NCBI GenBank assembly: GCA_947650285.1
Contig: CANTFL010001490.1
Location: 186,001-250,000, forward strand
Reading direction: 5' to 3'
From: Hyaloperonospora brassicae
Taxonomy: Eukaryota > Oomycota > Peronosporomycetes > Peronosporales > Peronosporaceae
DNA: 64,000 nucleotides
The notes under the pieces are model-generated. The model did no database searches. It had not been told where the DNA came from and saw only the letters and a list, made by a program, of their open reading frames with translations. The stretch's first letter is position 1. Every line of letters begins with the position of its first letter. The translations under genes were made by a program, and so were the position numbers. Shown here in pieces: positions 49,900 through 61,515 of this stretch.

Positions 49900-52740
49900 C
49901 AGCATTGTTCTCACAGGCGTTGTCGTTGGCAATTCTGAATATACTAGCGTCGCCATGATCATCTGAGTCAGTAATATCGTCCTTGTGGTGGCTGGGCTTA
50001 TTTACTTCGATGCAGATCAAATCTGCATCGGTTTCTGCCACGTCGTCTTTGACGTTAACGCGTGATGATCAAAGCCAGATTGGTGTTTTATTTTAGCGGC
50101 CTCACTCCGCCTTGCCCGATGTGATGGTCTTACAAGGTGGGTATACGTGGATGCAGTAACCATTTGCGATGAACGAGGTATGCATGATTGATGCATGGAA
50201 TAAGTTATTGATGGAGAATTTTGCCGTTGGCAAGAACTCACTCGAACATTTAAAAGAGAGGACATATCGTCGAATAATGTCATAGGGGACACGGCTGACA
50301 CGTTTCTTCTGATCATCTAATTTCGTATGTTCTAGAAGTAGAAATCATCGACCGTTGATTAATGGAATTATCGTCTTTTCAAAACTTTGCCGTCGAAGGT
50401 CTAGATCGTAGATGGGTTCACGCGGCAGTTCATGGAGTCGAATGAGTGTGTCAATGAAGTCACGAGCACATTCATCGGATGTTATCGACACCATGACAGC
50501 AACATGATGAACCATCTTGCTGAACAGATCAATAAGCACAAGAATATCAGTATTCTCGCGGTCGTCTCGGGGGGGGGGGAAGAAGACAAAGTCATCTGAA
50601 CATATTCTCAGCACTATTCCACATTTGTGGAGTTCTAATTGTTGTACCAAATATAGGACTGAGTCTCACCCGTTGGCACCTTTTTTGTGTCAAGGGTTTA
50701 TTCTCAAACGAACTGATGCTTGCGTGAACAGTAAAAACCTCAGCCCGGCTATGAGATATGCCTTCTCATGACCACGATGCTCACAAACTGGTCCACTGTG
50801 ACATTCACACATAAATTGCGGCAGCAGGTCATTTAAGGTAGCATGACGAAGTCGTGATGTCTATGGTAACATCTGTACAATATAGAAACTTATATCAGGT
50901 TGTTCATCGGTTCAATGAAGACCAAAACGTCGCTAGAAAGTAATTTACAAGTTTCGTAAATGATATCAGAATGTGTTCTGTCAGACGCACAAGTCCTACG
51001 CCTTGTGCGTACGCCTGTCGCACATCGTCGAGCAGAAAAGACGATAAGTTGTTTCTAATGAGCGTTTCAAAAGTAAAAATATCTTTAACTTTGGACTGCG
51101 CAGAAGAATAAAAATTAGACCGGCGCGAAGGTGGATCAGCGACTACATTGAGTCGTATTGGATCACGTCCGACAGAAATATTATTATACCGCTCGAAGAT
51201 GACAACCACTTCTCCATTCGTTGCGAGAATTTTAAACTGTTTACGGCCGTAAGTAATGACTCATGGTCCGTATGAACAATGAACGGTCTATCTCCTATGA
51301 GATACACGCAAGCCTTAGTCGTTGCTTTTTTCATGTTAAAGTATTTTTGGCCATGTAATGGATATTTGCGCTCAGCTAGTTGCAGCTGACGCGACTGATA
51401 ACAGACGAAGCGCCCCGCATCTTATGCGTCATGCTTCATCGACGGCAGCCGAGTGCGATATTGCTTGTGTCACATACCACGCAAAAAGTCATGAAATGAT
51501 CTGCAATCGATAGAGCAGTGATTGTATCAATCGTTCCTTGATATCCCCAAAGGAATGCTGTCAATTAGCACTTTGATACCATATCGCGTTTTCCTTTGAT
51601 AAACGAGAAGGATAAACGGTCATCTCGTTGTAGATTCACGAGAGTTTTTGCAAGTAAACCACTCGGCCAATAAATTTTCTGAGTACGTTGAAGCCGAAAG
51701 ACATAGGACAGTCGTCGATTACATTGATTTTCTTAAGATCAGGTCCTACACCGTGTTTGCCGATGATGCACCCAAGAGTTGGTAATTTGCAAGCTACGAA
51801 CATACACTTCTTGAGTCTGGCGCACTAATTTTCTTGCGCATAAATATGTAAGAACTTTACGAACATGGAGTCGATGGACTTCCACATCCGACTTTTTATC
51901 TCCATAACCCGGATATGGAAAACACGTCGCCGAAATCGCTCGGTGTAATGTTTCGGACCAATATCAACATGTTGGTCATACATCTGCTGCACATGGCAGG
52001 AACATTACTATGTCTTTGTGTCGTCACTACTTACTCAGAAAGCATACGACTAAGAGTGGAAACTTCTGTGTATGAGATTTACATTCTACTGTACGAGGGT
52101 CTGATATAAACCATTCATTAGATCTATAAACGAAAAGACTGTGCTTTTTACACATCATCTGTGACAACTTCCTACACGATTTTGGAGTCTAAACCAGTAA
52201 CGTTGGATCATTCAACTTGTCGAATTTGTGCTCTATTCGTCATCCTCGTTTGGCTCTTAGACACCAGAAGGTCGAAGAGCTGTGAGGAGAGATTGATTTT
52301 TACGTGGTCCGAAGATCGACCATCGGAAAAGAACGTGTCGCCCGCTAGTACTTGTTCACGAGGCAGTGACCACTTTTTTATGTCTCAATGCTTCGATACG
52401 GGTTTTACTTGGATTTGTTTAAAACATTATTGGATTCAGTCAAATCCTAAAACATGGAATTTGCCTTCGATAAAATTCAGATTGTAGACGTGTATCGCTT
52501 GATATGATCATCTCATCTTGGACAGTTTTATAATTTAATAAGATGTTGAGAACCCGTTCATTTTCACCAATACTGCTGTCTAACAAATATTCGCCACGTA
52601 CTCGTCCTCCGCGACAAGAACGCAGATCGGCTTGACTTTGTCACTGCGCAGACCACGTTTTAGCATTTCAGCTCTTACGCTGGAAATTAAATGATCTTCA
52701 AAATAAACTTTGGAGGCTATAGAAAATAGAAAGTTATAGT
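49900..52740 (-). pseudogene. Decayed Ty3/gypsy pol, minus strand
   Basis: Minus-strand fragments in pol order: an RT tail near 51960-51600 (LGCIIGKHGVGPDLKKI), RNase H at 51334-51143 (HTDHESLLTAVN), the RNase H-integrase linker at 51209-50904 (RLNVVADPPSRRSN) and integrase at 50650-50345 (ENTDILVLIDLFSKMVHHVA). Every piece is in a different frame with many stops. The element is much older than elements 1 and 2. Its limits are not visible. A run of ten G lies at about 50570-50579. Confidence 0.75.
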
Positions 52741-52745
52741 GACCA

Positions 52746-53136
52746 TGTAACGAGGCAGCCCGTTACATGGAAATTGTCATTTAAGAAGATAATGACAATA
52801 AAGAATATTAAGTTGAATATTCTTTGAACAATATCACCAATGGTGGTGATATTGAGGGGTCGACCAAAGAATCTGCTCATTGGTTGATATCTTGACGATA
52901 TCAAACCACCAATCGCCGCAAGACGCGCGCAATGAGTGGTGACGAGACGTCGTCATACATTCAGTTAGATTAGTATAATTAAGTTGAGTCAAATAGAGAC
53001 AGTGGTTAAAGACTTAACTATATTAATATAACAGTTTTACTATTCCCTTATCTACGCTTCCTCGTTTGCCTCGTGTACGTCTGTCGGGGCACCAAAACCC
53101 TTGCGTTAAGTTCACGCAAGGGTGTGCCCCGTTACA
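52746..53136 (+). repeat. Solo LTR with target duplication GACCA
   Basis: 391 bp from TGTAACGAGG to CCCCGTTACA, related to the element 2 LTR. Perfect 5-bp duplication GACCA at 52741-52745 and 53137-53141. It marks a past insertion reduced by LTR-LTR recombination. Confidence 0.92.
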
Positions 53137-54516
53137 GACCATACTTAATCCGTAATTCACCCAGAATGTTAGTGAATCGGTTGATCACCGGTAGCTTGTC
53201 CCCATAGGTATCTGCGTACTGATTTCGTAAGATTGATGAGGACTAATCCGCTCAGTAAGCATTTCTTGAGGAACTATGGATTACTAATGACCGTACCACG
53301 CTGAGATCATGCATCCACTCGTTGAACATTCGACGCTTGTAAACGCTACCGCGCGCTCACCAGATCTCCACCTGATAAACAAGCGACGGGAATCTTCACG
53401 GAACAATGCTGCCATCTCACCCTTACCTCGTATCTTCTGAGCCAAGGTAACCCCGGTTGACATCACATCTGCCATCCGGTTCAAGTACGATGAAATCATA
53501 TTTACTGATGTAGTGAAGTCGGTCAAGCAAATGCGGGGATGCCCCATTGAGAAAAATCGAGGTCTTCAGCTCGTTGTCCGATTGAATAAAATGCCGAATG
53601 AAATGGATGGAAGAGAGACTAACGTTGTCATGATGATGGTGGGTTTATTTGATCGGTGTTCCAAGTGGAACACACAACCCAAGTAAACTGTCCATCTGTA
53701 TTGGAATATTGATTTGATGGGGCTTTACCCTATCGGCATAGATCAGGGTACTGTAGGATGGATCGGGATCTATCGCTTTATAATACTACAGTGGGAGAAC
53801 GCCAACGAACGGTGACACGAGATAAATGGATGTGGTAAAAATAAATATATCCGAATTATCAACATGGTTCGAGCAATGCTATCGTAACCGAGATCCGGAA
53901 TCATAAGATCGTAACCGCGCTTCGAGGCTATTCGATCGGAACCTGCAATTCGAAAGCACCCGATCGTGACCGAGATCCGATGTGACCCGATCGCGATCTG
54001 GTGCACGACAGGAAAGGATACGATCATCCCGGACAAAGATGACACGTGGTAGAAGATCCCAATACATAGATATGCATAACAGTAGGTTTGGCATTTGGTT
54101 GGTTAGCATAACCAGCGTCCAAATTACCCCAAATACGCATGTCGACTTCACTCTGGGTCGAGTTTGGTTGTCCTCCTGAATTTTCAGAGAACCTTCTCAC
54201 GTCCTGGTCAAGTTGAGAATCATGGTGTTTTGACTAGGCGCGTCGAGAACGCTTCCGAAAAGCTCTTAAAGTAGTTATGACGCAGCAAACAAGTAAAGAA
54301 CAAGGTGAAAGATCTCGTAAATTCTCAAGTGGTCAGAATTGTAAGCCGATCAATTTATCTACATATTGGACAAGGCGATCTTGTCGAGATTTGGGTGACC
54401 CATGCCGAGTACCCTACAAGAATAGTGATGATCTTGTAAACGATTATTGCACGATCGCCCCCAGCCTCATCACAAACACGGTCAATTTTGCTTCCACCAC
54501 GAGTCCACCTCAAATT
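53137..54516. other. TE-rich spacer, no gene seen
   Basis: An 87-codon minus-strand frame (53547-53284) and a few others have no recognisable motif. Several GATCG-rich words cluster at 53880-54020. Probably decayed repeat sequence. Confidence 0.35.
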
Positions 54517-54843
54517 TGTAATGGGCCACCCCGTTACATAAGTAGTTTCGATTAAGTTTACATGTTACTTAAGTAGGGGTGTTACTTTCGAAGTAGCGAA
54601 AGTAGCACGTCGTATATTTTAGCTGGTTTAATGGGCTCAGTACCATTATTAGCCAGTAAGATATAGACACGTAGATTGAGTGGTTCCCATGAGTCCAAGG
54701 GAACCATTCGTACTTAGGATGATTTTAAAAGACAAAATATAAACAGAGTTAAAAATACTTAACACCTAAGACTTGGGCTTTGAGCTTCCTCAAAGCGCTA
54801 GAAATAGTGTACGCTAAGTACGGGTTATTCTAGCCCCGTTACA
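54517..54843 (+). repeat. Solo LTR, different subfamily
   Basis: 327 bp from TGTAATGGG to CCCCGTTACA. The interior is unlike the element 2 LTR, but the termini are shared. Flanks AAATT and AAAGT match at four of five bases, fitting an aged target duplication. Confidence 0.75.
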
Positions 54844-56683
54844 AAAGTATGCAACCCGCCCTACCGACGAGTACACAGGTGCGTATAAGGCACAGAACCG
54901 GGGTACTTCGTCCAAAAGTCGTTCTTCTGGACGCCAGTGAAGTGTCGGGATTGCATCAGCAATTTAGCGAATCCCACTCCACCACAATATTCTTATTCTA
55001 GCGCATCCTAACTTCCACGAGATGTTGTTTAGTATGTTGCATGCGCCTGTTGCAAGGTGCAGTCGAATCCTTGTAGAAGATGCCCAGCTCATAGCGAACT
55101 TGATCCCATGGCCCTGTAGTGAGTAGCGTCAAATATATCCATTCGACACCCCACACTCAACTAGAGCTTTAAGCGACACGTATTCAGTCACTTCAATTTC
55201 AATGTAAATAGAGGTACATCATCACCCGGGGAAGAAAAACTCTAAACTTGTATTTGGAAGTGATCATCAATAGGCCTACTAAATCACTTAACATCCTGGA
55301 TATGCAAGGCGCTCCTCCCTTACTGATTCCTTCAGGTTTTTGACGATCCTCTAGCTGCTGCGATATCTAATTAGCATCGGGTTCCTGTCTCATCCTCTTC
55401 TTGGTCGAGTGAAGGTATTTCCGTACTTTTTACGTTGTACTGGATTCGGTGCACTGCATTCATAGGAATAGCGCCCTGCCTTCTGAATCAATTGCATTTC
55501 CACAATCGCTTGTATCCAGGAGAGATGGATCTTTCCCTCTCCATCTATGACATGCCCATCAGTTCTGAACCTCCAAATTTTACTGTCTAGGAGGACAACA
55601 GAAACCCGAGTCGACGTGAGCTTGGCTTAGGCTGAAGAATTTCTGTTTTGCACAAATATCGATTGCTCGAGCATTTCTATTTCCAGGCGGACTAGATGGA
55701 TCTTGACGGGGTCATGTGCAAGACTCTATACGAACACCGTTACTGGGCGTGTTCGTGAACACGATTGGCCGTGATGCAATTCGCAAGGTGTTGGATGTGC
55801 TGAACGTGAGTATGCGCATTCCTATTACCCCCTCAGAGTTTTAGCAGCTCGTCTCGAGCCTTAAATCATGCCTTGGCAGCTCCAACATCTGTCTCATCTG
55901 AGTCTTGAAGACCTCCAACGACCCAACGGATCATGGTCGTGCAGCTTACGCCCAAGAGCGGGAGTTGTGGCACGCTCAGACAAGTTGATTCGGCGAATGT
56001 GGACTCCGTATCTTCGCCAAAGATACTAACAGTCCTTATGGCGTCGTCCATCTCGACGAAAAATCTCGATAGGAGGTCGTCCGCGACCTACTTGAACGTG
56101 GAATTGTGTATGTTTAATCTTAGGAGCCAACGCACACACTTCGGCCCAGTCGCAGCAGTCTGGGCTTTCTGCTGTCTTTACATCTTGAACCGTTTTGACC
56201 AATGTTTTTACTACAGCTCTTCCTGTCTCCCTCGAGAACCTTGCTGGCGAAGAAAGACTGGACTTTCTGTGAGATGTGTCATGTGCATGCTGTATGAGCT
56301 TAGCGGTTGCGGCATGTTGCTCGTCACTTTTCATTATTGACAGCATGGATTAAACGGCAGGTCCGCCAGTGATCGAAGTCGTTCGTTCGATCACCGCCCA
56401 CTAGAAATCGCTAAAATATGATAAGCCTTCACGCGCGACGCCATCTCTCTTCCCCATCAAAAATGACCATGTTGGATGTAGGGTGCGTGGTCCTTGTACG
56501 GACTACGGCGTGCTACCAGATGTAGCTGATCACCCTCCACTTGTGCTGGCACGGTACAAGCTACCGGAACTTTACACAGTGTTGTCAGATGCTCCCAAAC
56601 CTCACGTGCACGGTACGTGTAGAGGAAGGCTGATTTTTGATGAATACGAATAGGGTTATGAAGAATAGAAATGTATATAATAT
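54844..56683. other. Spacer, no gene seen
   Basis: A 135-codon plus frame (55933-56340) overlaps a 106-codon minus frame (56346-56026). Neither has a known motif, and both look like chance frames in decayed sequence. Confidence 0.35.
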
Positions 56684-57122
56684 TGTAACGTGGTGATCCA
56701 GTTACTTGTTATTATCATATATAAGATATGATAATAGGGATTTCAACGTTGAATATCCCTCTCGGAATATCACAAGGCATAGTGATATTCTTGCGGTGAC
56801 CCAAGGGTCTACTCAGTGGTTGATACATGGAATAATATTGGCTCACCAATCGCTGTCTGACGCGCGCAATGAGTCGTGAGTAGCGCCACAATACCTGTTT
56901 TCATATCATTTTAATCCAATTAAGACAAATTTACATGAAGTAATTTAGGACGTAATTATTTGTAATACAGCTTTACTTTTTTACTACTAAGCTCCATCAT
57001 CCTAGTATTTTGCTTTTCCCTGTACTCGTGTACGTGAGGTGACAGGGCACTAACAAACTCTGTTGTCAGTGACAGTTTGCTCCGTACTGTTATTAGCACG
57101 TGACTGCCAGTGCTCCATTACA
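56684..57122 (+). repeat. Solo LTR related to element 2
   Basis: 439 bp from TGTAACGTGG to CTCCATTACA, colinear with the 442-bp element 2 LTR (shared ATTCTT-type, GACGCGCGCAATGAG and TTTACTTTT blocks) but diverged. Flanks AATAT and AATGT match at four of five. Confidence 0.82.
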
Positions 57123-57880
57123 AATGTAATAAATCTTCTAAAATAAACCCCCTTTAATCTTGTTTTGACTTCATACAAACTACAAATGTAGCAACGCGCT
57201 TATCACAAATTGCGCGCGTCTAGAAGCGATTGTGGTTAAGTCGTTCGATAGCAAGGTCTGCATCAATCAATAAGTGAAGTGGTGCTAAGTATTATCCTTG
57301 AAGGTAATACTCTTTCTATATTAACTTATAAGGGTATATATTGAGGAACACCATCAATCATGATAATATTCAAATTGACCATTTTAGGGTCAATCACATG
57401 TAACGGCCTCACCCCGTTTATCTTCTGTATCCGTTCATATACAGCGCCCGGGCAATTTCTAGAGCTTTCGGCAATCAGCGTAAGCAAGAAGCACTTGAGC
57501 AACTTGAAATTGTCGAAAGTCTACCACGTCCTCGTCCCATCAGCTTTCGTATGATGCGACAACGTGAAAATTCTCGTGTTTAGGGAAGAATCGTGTTACG
57601 AGTTTTCAACTAAACATGATATCACTAGTGCTACACGTCTTACCGAAGAGCAAAGGAATCTTCGAGACATCGTGTTCGACGGCGTCTTTTCGTGAGAGGA
57701 GAAAAAACATCAAGATGTCGTGCATTACCTATACGAGAGAGTAAATGTCACTTGTCAATTATGCGTCTTCAGAGTTGATCAACTTTGCGCGCTGAGGTCG
57801 ATGGCGAAACTTCACTTGGCGTTGCAGAGGTTGACTTGAGCGGAAGTCATAAGGGTAAAGCGTTGGTGGAAGGTATAGAG
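57123..57880. other. Spacer with an LTR-end fragment
   Basis: No gene seen. At 57399-57420 lies TGTAACGGCC followed by CCCCGTTTA, the same head-to-head motif that opens the other LTRs here, so probably a truncated LTR end. Confidence 0.35.
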
Positions 57881-58312
57881 TGTAATGGGGTGAGTCTGTT
57901 ACCTAATATTATTTACAACAGTAATGTTAATCGAGAATATTTGGTCGAATATTCCCATTACAATAATACTGAGTTCAATGTTATTGTTGCATTGACCCAT
58001 TGGTTGATATAGCCATTATATCAACCCACCAATTGCTGCTAGACACGCACAATGGGTGGTGAGTAGACGTCACCATACGTATTTTGATATTAATGTTATA
58101 ATGACAGGACTAACAAGACAAGACACAATCGAGGACTCAATTATATTAATACAGTTTGCCCTTTTCTTTGACAAAGCCTCGTCGTTTAGTCTAAGCCTTC
58201 CTCTAAGCGTACTGTGTACGCTATCTAACAGGACACTAGTTCTCCCCTGTAGTCAGTGAGAGCTTGCTGGGCACTGTTATCAGTGCGTAGATAGCTACCT
58301 GTGTCCGTTACA
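57881..58312 (+). repeat. Solo LTR with target duplication TAGAG
   Basis: 432 bp from TGTAATGGGG to TCCGTTACA, related to the element 2 LTR. Perfect 5-bp duplication TAGAG at 57876-57880 and 58313-58317. Confidence 0.92.
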
Positions 58313-58859
58313 TAGAGTGAGTCGCAGTACCCAACACATGACGAGATACCTTGTTTACACTACTTTCACAACGATGAGCGCACATGAACAAGTAGAGAAC
58401 AATTGAGCGCATACTAATATCGATTTTGACGTTTTGTGTGTAGATGGCTCAAGAGCGGACTCATACTTCATTCACGAGCATCACTCACTCGCAAAGTCTT
58501 GTCGGCCATCTCTAGCACTCGAAGACACCCAGCATTATTTTATCAACTCAAGTTCTACACATGCGGTGCTGATATTAGCTTTTCTGCAGCCGACATACTC
58601 TTGTGACTATCAACCTCGGTAGTTTCGGAATATGTTGCTAGAGTAACAGGCTTGTAAGGACCTGCTTCCACCTTGTGCACTACATAATGGCCGTCACTAG
58701 AAGAAAGTAGAGCTTGCAATAACACCGGCAAAGAGGTGCAGAAGAATTCAACTTTCCTTTCTACACGTCTTGTCTTATACAAACGACTGTGCAATTCCCT
58801 ATCGATTGTCGCTGTTTCTGGCATCCTTTTCGTACGAGCATTGTATCTGCAGACTGAAC
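58313..58859. other. Spacer, no gene seen
   Basis: Short frames only (largest 89 codons, minus strand). Nothing recognised. Confidence 0.35.
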
Positions 58860-59690
58860 ATAGAGCAGTGCCAGGTCTAAACGCCCAAGCCTAATACGCA
58901 CGACTTCAATCAGGTCCAGCACCGACCATTGTCAGGTCTGAGCGCTGATTTAGGCAAGTTTATGCAATGAGTCTTACTTTGTGCAGCTCCAGCACCGAGT
59001 GGTGTCAGGTGTCGACGCTGATTTAGGCTAGTTTATGTAGTGGGTCTTACTTTGCGCAGCTCCAGCACCGAGCGGTGTCAGGTCTGGACGCTGTTTCTGG
59101 CCATCTTCTGCTGAAGAGGTCAAGTTTATGAATCTCGAGGACATACGTGTGTCCAGGTTGGACGCTTTTTTAGCCCAAGTCTAATACGCACGACTTCAAT
59201 CAGGTCCAGCACCGACCATTGTCAGGTGTCGACGCTGATTAGGCAAGTTTATGTAATGAGTCTTACTTTGCGCAGCTCCAGCACCGAGTGGTGTCAGGTG
59301 TCGACGCTGATTTAGGCTAGTTTATGTAGTGAGTCTTACTTTGCGCAGCTCCAGCACCGAGCGGTGTCAGGTCTGGACGCTGTTTCTGGCCATCTTCTGC
59401 TGAAGAGGTCAAGTTTATGAATCTCGAGGACATACGTGTGTCCAGGTTGGACGCTTTTTTAGCCCAAGTCTAATACGCACGACTTCAATCAGGTCCAGCA
59501 CCGACCATTGTCAGGTCCGAACGCTGATTAGGCAAGGTTTATGCAATGGGTCTTACTTTGTGCAGCTCCAGCACCGAGCAGTGTCAGGTGTCGACGCTGA
59601 TTAGGCAAGTTTATGTAATGAGTCTTACTTTGCGCAGCTCCAGCACCAAGCAGTGTCACGTCCAAGCGTTAGTGCCGACTAACTCTGCTG
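58860..59690. repeat. Nested tandem repeat (72 bp within 290 bp)
   Basis: The word CCAGCACC recurs at 58916, 58989, 59062, 59206, 59278, 59351, 59495, 59568 and 59640. Spacings are 72-73 bp, or 144 bp where one copy of the word is degenerate. Four 72-bp subunits form a 289-290-bp block (starts near 58883, 59173 and 59462), present almost three times. It ends about 120 bp before the start codon of the secreted protein gene. Confidence 0.92.
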
Positions 59691-59807
59691 ATGAGCATAA
59701 CATTTGAAACTCAATTTGTAGTCGATCAAACGCTCTCCCGTTCAACTTACTTTTCGTTTTGCGCTCCCGTGCCCGTTGACCGGCCTGTCCGTTTTGTTTG
59801 CCAAGAC

Positions 59808-60473
59808 ATGGTTGCATCTAACCTGTGCGCGCTTCTCTTTGGTGCTGTTCTTCTCGCTTGTACTGTCACCGCGTCGGGTCTCGTTGAACCAGAAGCCAAG
59901 GAACCTGTCGTCCATGCGAACAAGGGCTTCGACCTTACGGAGGTGCTCTCTTCTAACGCGACGAATCAGGAGAATCGCAGCATACCTGGATTGATCGAGG
60001 CTCCGCTGGCTGAACTTGAACGACTTCGTGCCGCCGCCCAGAACAAGATACTTGAACATCTGCCGGCTTCAATCACCCGGTCATACGATGTGGCTGAATT
60101 GCCGGGAATTAAACTTACAGACAAAGCTCTGAGTTCGAACTTGGTCTCTCTTGTTGATCATTTAGCTACTGAAAAGGTACCCATGGGTGAAGCTGTGCAG
60201 ACGATGATAAAACATTCCAGCAACCTGGATGTGGCGATCATGCTCATTGCGGCCGCACACGCGCCGAATGTTAACAAAGATGTGGTGGTTCGCGCGGAGA
60301 AAGAGCTGTTCGTGAAATGGCAGACGACGTTCCATTCTAAGCCAGAAGGGAGGGCCGGGCTGGAGATGGAGGCGGGGACAATCGCCTGGAAGAAACGGTT
60401 CATTGGATTCAGCTTAAACAGATGGTCTCAGTTTGGACAGGACAAGGGTATCACACCCGTTATGCCCCACTGA
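59808..60473 (+). CDS. Small secreted protein, candidate RXLR-like effector
   Basis: 221 aa, single exon. The N-terminus has a clear signal peptide: hydrophobic core LCALLFGAVLLACTV and probable cleavage after TASG (about residue 24). ATG 59808 was preferred to ATG 59691 because only it puts the signal peptide first; the upstream 39 codons are polar. After an acidic stretch, ENRSIPGL (about 55-62) could be a decayed RXLR motif (R57-S-I-P), but no clear EER follows. The rest is helical, with segments such as RAEKELFVKWQTTF that recall the Leu/Trp pattern of WY-type effector modules. No enzyme motif and few Cys. Such proteins are secreted by oomycetes into or around host cells; host target unknown. 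Secretion is well supported; effector status is inference. Confidence 0.68.
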   Translation: MVASNLCALLFGAVLLACTVTASGLVEPEAKEPVVHANKGFDLTEVLSSNATNQENRSIPGLIEAPLAELERLRAAAQNKILEHLPASITRSYDVAELPGIKLTDKALSSNLVSLVDHLATEKVPMGEAVQTMIKHSSNLDVAIMLIAAAHAPNVNKDVVVRAEKELFVKWQTTFHSKPEGRAGLEMEAGTIAWKKRFIGFSLNRWSQFGQDKGITPVMPH

Positions 60474-61515
60474 GTAGATGGTGGTTGAGGTGAACTCTTT
60501 GTGATACATATCATCTTTGCTCCACCATCGTACGCCACGTCGTGGTCCCTGTTCACCTTTTGCTTCAAATCAATTGTTCCATTGTGTTTCTCCTTTTGCT
60601 GGGCATGCATGTGGTGCCTACAAGCGCATACGCGTCCTCATGTCTTCGCCGACATGTTCCAATCCATGTGAGTGTGCATGTGCCGTGGTCAAAGTGGTCT
60701 GTTGCCAATCCGCATGGAAACGTCGTCGTGCTCGCAGCACACGCAGCTTCGTACCCAGCTTTGCCGTCGATAGCTACTATACTGTACCAGAAGTCGCGCG
60801 GCATCCGTGCCACAGCTTTTCGTACGACAGCGTGCATGCGAGTCTAGTTCTGCTCGTCATCCTTCCTCGGGCCCATTCGCTCAATCTTTGCATCAACATC
60901 CGTCTGCCTCCTCCATCGACCCGTCCCACCATTGCAACTGCTTTCTCACGCGCTTGAATCCTATCAAGTGGCAGCTCAGATCGCTCTTGGCAGCCACGTT
61001 CTGTTCTGCTGACGGACGCGCAACAACGCGACTTGAGGGCTTCACTGCAGACGGTGATTACGGTCTCGTGGTTCCTGTCTGGGTAGCTGCTGGCTACCTG
61101 ACCATTGAATTTGCTTCGCGACACGGAACTTCAGATCCAGGTCCCCCCACTCACCACCAGCAGGAGCACTCGTATACGCCCTTGCTCGAGTGGACAGACG
61201 CCGCATCTCACGCGAACCATACAACCCAAAGGCTATGATTTGCGAAACACGTGGGAAGGTTTTCTTGGCCTGCGGAGATAGTGTTGGCCGGCCTCGCTGA
61301 GCAAAACACGACCGCTGCACTCATTCCTCACTGTATTTACGTTGGTTTGTTGCTAAACTACAAATTGCTACCCTCTTCTTCCCTCGCATGCTACAAACTA
61401 CCAAGTGGCTTGTCATGGCTTGGACAACATGGACAACGAGGCGACCACCACCTGCCGTCGTGCACTCAGCAAGAAGCATGCGAAAAACATCACTAGACCA
61501 AAAACGCCAGCACTG
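60474..61515. other. Convergent intergenic region, no gene called
   Basis: This lies between the 3' ends of the secreted protein gene and the poly(A) polymerase gene. Several overlapping frames of 80-146 codons exist. One at 60542-60847 starts with a hydrophobic segment, but its downstream part is Arg/His-rich and unlike a protein. Confidence 0.35.

Noticed and set aside
52740..52746. Solo LTR at 52746 as the 5' LTR of the adjacent minus-strand gypsy relic
   Set aside because: Its orientation is plus and it has its own perfect GACCA target duplication, so it is an independent insertion.
58860..59690. CRISPR-like regularly spaced repeat
   Set aside because: The repeats are contiguous 72-bp tandem units without unique spacers, in a eukaryotic context.
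60542..60847. 101-codon frame starting with a hydrophobic, signal-peptide-like segment
   Set aside because: The downstream part is unstructured and overlaps two other open frames of similar length; no homology or repeat support. It could be revisited with expression data.
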